Source: CAZMSQ01 sp964569025 (lineage in GTDB: Bacteria; Bacteroidota; Bacteroidia; Chitinophagales; Saprospiraceae). Taken from it: a stretch of 43,636 bases of DNA. This document shows positions 41,493-43,636 of this stretch, piece after piece. Below the pieces are notes generated by a model. It was given only the letters and a program-made list of their open reading frames with translations. It was not told the DNA's origin and did no database searches. The stretch spans positions 1-43,636 of the forward strand of contig CAZMSQ010000017.1 in NCBI GenBank assembly GCA_964569025.1. The letters are read 5' to 3'. Every line of letters begins with the position of its first letter. Position 1 is the first letter of the stretch. Both the position numbers and the translations under genes were made by a program.

Positions 41493-42515
41493 ATGAAAGA
41501 CCCGTTTAACGACCAACTGCTTGTCAAGCGATTGTACCGGAGCGCTGTAGCGCTGATGGTGGTACTGGCGGTGGGGTCTGTGGGGTACCCGCTTTTGGTG
41601 GAGGGCGCAACCTGGTTTGAGGGGTTGTACATGAGTTTTTTGACGGTCACGACCATTGGGTTTCACGAGGTAGTCGATACCAGCCAGAGTGTCGGGGCCC
41701 GTATTTTTACCATATTTTTGGCAATCAGCGGCATCGGCGTGCTGACATACGGGCTGTCCAATATGGCGGCCCTCATCATCGAGCTGGACAAGAGTCCGGT
41801 GTTGAAGCGACGCAGGCTGCAACGAATCATTAGGCGGATGGACAATCATTTTATCATTTGCGGAGCCAGTCACGTGGGGCAGTACCTGGCATCCGAGCTG
41901 GATGCCTCCGGGCGCTCATTTATTGTTGTGGATCTCAATGCCCAGATTGCGGAGGAGTTCGAGGGGAAATACACGCATGGCAAAGTGGTTGAAGGCGATT
42001 GCACGGACTCGGATTTTCTGCAGGAGGTCGGGATTGAAAAGGCCCGTGGCGCTTTTGTAACGACAGGTGATGACAATCTGAACATCGTCATTTGCGTCAC
42101 GCTCCGGCAGTTGAACCCACGGCTTCGCATTGTAAGCAATGCCAAGGACCGTGACGCTGAAAAAAAGTTGCTCTCAGTGGGTGCAGACCGTGTCATTTCG
42201 CCATCCTACATCGGGGCTCTGCGCATGGCCTCAGAGATGGTGCGGCCGACAGTGACCAGCTTTTTGGATGAGATGCTTCGCGACACAAACCGGGATTTGC
42301 GCATTGAAGAGTTTTCAGTTTCCGAATCATGGGCCGGACGGCCGATTTCGGAGCTACCTCTTCACGGGCTGCGCTACAGCCTGGTGCTTGCCATCAACTC
42401 TGCGGGCGACTGGATGTACAATCCTGATCCGGCCCACGTGCTTCAGCCTCAATCGCGCCTCATTATGATGACTTCCACCGAGGAGCTCAACACGCTCAAG
42501 ACTCGTATGGAGTGA
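41493..42515 (+). CDS. two-TM potassium channel with RCK (TrkA) domains
   Basis: 340 residues. Two membrane helices (about 17-37 and 67-97) flank a pore loop with filter TVTTIGF (51-57). The usual filter is TVGYG; here GF replaces GYG, so selectivity may be altered. An RCK/TrkA-N domain follows (HFIICGASHVGQYL, 119-132, Rossmann loop G-x-S-H-V-G), then a TrkA-C-like end (from about 262). It should be a ligand-gated K+ channel. ATG 41493 is chosen; an ATG at 41454 overlaps the Fic stop (TAATG) and would add 13 residues, so coupling with Fic is possible. Confidence 0.87.
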   Translation: MKDPFNDQLLVKRLYRSAVALMVVLAVGSVGYPLLVEGATWFEGLYMSFLTVTTIGFHEVVDTSQSVGARIFTIFLAISGIGVLTYGLSNMAALIIELDKSPVLKRRRLQRIIRRMDNHFIICGASHVGQYLASELDASGRSFIVVDLNAQIAEEFEGKYTHGKVVEGDCTDSDFLQEVGIEKARGAFVTTGDDNLNIVICVTLRQLNPRLRIVSNAKDRDAEKKLLSVGADRVISPSYIGALRMASEMVRPTVTSFLDEMLRDTNRDLRIEEFSVSESWAGRPISELPLHGLRYSLVLAINSAGDWMYNPDPAHVLQPQSRLIMMTSTEELNTLKTRME

Positions 42516-42714
42516 CTCCGAAGTTGTCAAACGGATTCTTCTCTTTAGATTGATGAATGGCTTTTAGCCATCCGGTCCAATTGCCCAGCGAGAAAGAAAT
42601 CTGTCTATTTTCGCTCTCTTGAAATGGCAGGATGGATTTATGCAAAGTCCCATCCAGAATGGAATTACTGAGCGATCAGTTGGAGTTTCGAAAAAGAATG
42701 GACCTTTCCTACAC

Positions 42715-43392
42715 TTACGGCTTAATCAGTTTGAACACAAAATATTCCAGCAAATCAATGACAGGAGATAGGCCATTCTTCTTCAGGCGGATATCTGTAA
42801 GTCGTGGAAGGTGCTCGGAGAAGTAAATCTGATTATTGGCCATTTCGAACATATTGCTGGCCAAAGAGCGGGGATACGGGAAATCGGGGTTGATTTCGGA
42901 AATAAACCCGGCAACCCGTTCTGCCATGGCCTTATAGTTGAGGAAAAAGCCAGATGTATTTTCTTTATCGACTTCTTTGGTGTGGTAGGCTTTGACACCC
43001 TCAGCGACAACCAGTCGGTGCAACACCTCCTGGTCAATGAATTCAATGGAGGTATTGGCACGGGAGGATTCAACGATGATGCGGATAACCTGCTTCAGCT
43101 TTTCAGCTGGATCTGGGAGGTGACTGGTCTGAAGATCTATTTGGTACAAAAGCCATTCCCAATACCAGCTGACAAGATAGGTAAGCAGCAGATGCTTATT
43201 TTCGAAGTACCGGTAGACGGAGGCCTCAGTTGACTCAATACGCAGAGCGAGTTTTTTAAAATTGAAACTTTCCAGTCCAATTTCATCCAACAACAGAATC
43301 CCATGTTTGATAATTTTCCTGCCGAGTTTTGTGTCTTGAGGATCTCTCAGGTAAAGTTTGTCATTCAGCTGAATCCGTATTCCTACTGGCAT
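42715..43392 (-). CDS. TetR/AcrR family transcriptional regulator
   Basis: 225 residues. The helix-turn-helix is at about 22-70 (KLGRKIIKHGILLLDEIGLESF, then the recognition block TEASVYRYFENKHLLLTYLV). The C-terminal two-thirds, helical, is the ligand domain and shows no recognisable family. The target is unknown; the adjacent K+ channel gene is convergent, so a local target would lie beyond the window or at its own promoter. Confidence 0.85.
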   Translation of the reverse strand: MPVGIRIQLNDKLYLRDPQDTKLGRKIIKHGILLLDEIGLESFNFKKLALRIESTEASVYRYFENKHLLLTYLVSWYWEWLLYQIDLQTSHLPDPAEKLKQVIRIIVESSRANTSIEFIDQEVLHRLVVAEGVKAYHTKEVDKENTSGFFLNYKAMAERVAGFISEINPDFPYPRSLASNMFEMANNQIYFSEHLPRLTDIRLKKNGLSPVIDLLEYFVFKLIKP

Positions 43393-43636
43393 GCCACATC
43401 ATTTTTCGGTGCTGTGTTTCAGGTAGTGAGCCTTCAGCACCTTTTCAGGTTACTAAATGGCGTGGACTGCGATTGCAATTGAATCGACAGGCCTCTGCAA
43501 ATTTAGCGAAATTATTTTTCGAGTCTTCTTGCCAGGAGTTTGGAGTTCAAGGGCGCTTTTTTCTATCAGGTTTCTAGCAAGCAAGAAGCTGGATGGAACG
43601 ACAAACACGGCCCCTGCCCCATTCGGGGCTTCCTCT
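43393..43636. other. window end, no gene recognised
   Basis: A -7 box TAAATTTG on the minus strand (plus 43498-43505) could belong to the TetR gene, about 105 bp upstream of its ATG, but has no -33 box. A small GCCCC/GGGGC hairpin lies at about 43615-43630 at the very edge. No reading frame here has family support. Confidence 0.35.

Overview
The window reads as a chromosomal contig from a member of the Bacteroidota, probably assembled from a metagenome. Lineage-typical genes support this: a PUR/DUF3276 protein, a beta-propeller protein with a type IX secretion (Por) sorting tail, a DUF6089-type outer-membrane barrel, an HU-like/SPOR fusion, a bacterial GH3 protein, and promoters of the Bacteroidota form TTTG-N17-21-TAnnTTTG in front of tRNA-Gly and GH3. 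kdsA and mlaEF show an outer membrane with lipopolysaccharide. A Saprospiria-like relative (Haliscomenobacter/Lewinella type) is my guess, not a demonstrated placement.

Layout. 1-6335: a palindromic repeat, then PUR protein, radC, an ABC exporter, the ribosome-assembly GTPase der, rfbC and a phosphoglucose/phosphomannose isomerase, all on the + strand. 6336-13820: a possible small RNA, a coiled-coil protein, fabG, a minus-strand cluster (NRDE protein, iodotyrosine-deiodinase-like flavoprotein, SDR), mlaE-mlaF, and a divergent doxX/oxyR pair; three more copies of the repeat lie here. 13821-19954: a minus-strand run of methyltransferase, a 7-TM unknown coupled to a DHFR-like enzyme, a FAD dehydrogenase with a small secreted protein, kdsA and a SPOR protein. 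20047-27882 (+): GH3 protein, secreted beta-propeller, lipoprotein cytochrome c, gyrB, AlkD-like glycosylase. 27946-36040: mostly minus strand (unknown Pro-rich protein, ald, tsaE, prohibitin-like protein, VIT1-like transporter, lipoprotein, S8 protease), with tdk and a TrmH-type methyltransferase on +. 36250-43392: DUF6089 barrel, recQ, ytxJ, tRNA-Gly, tRNA-Leu, a Fic protein behind four operator-like boxes, a K+ channel and a TetR regulator.

Most of the window is housekeeping: envelope (rfbC, isomerase, kdsA, mlaEF, SPOR), DNA maintenance (radC, gyrB, AlkD, recQ), translation and tRNA modification (der, tsaE, TrmH-type), and redox (oxyR, doxX, ytxJ). The most unusual parts are: (i) a one-polypeptide Fic protein with an AbiEi-like N-terminus and an autoinhibitory motif, preceded by four TGCGCGCA boxes 30, 31 and 41 bp apart; (ii) a family of CTATAG-centred palindromes with 17-bp tandem units whose arms covary, one of which supplies a stop codon; (iii) a bacterial homologue of iodotyrosine deiodinase with the substrate-binding Glu/Tyr/Lys intact.

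The two 100-N gaps are each flanked by the same 55 bp on both sides. This is the signature of contigs that really overlap, so the gaps are probably artificial; closing the first restores an intact doxX.
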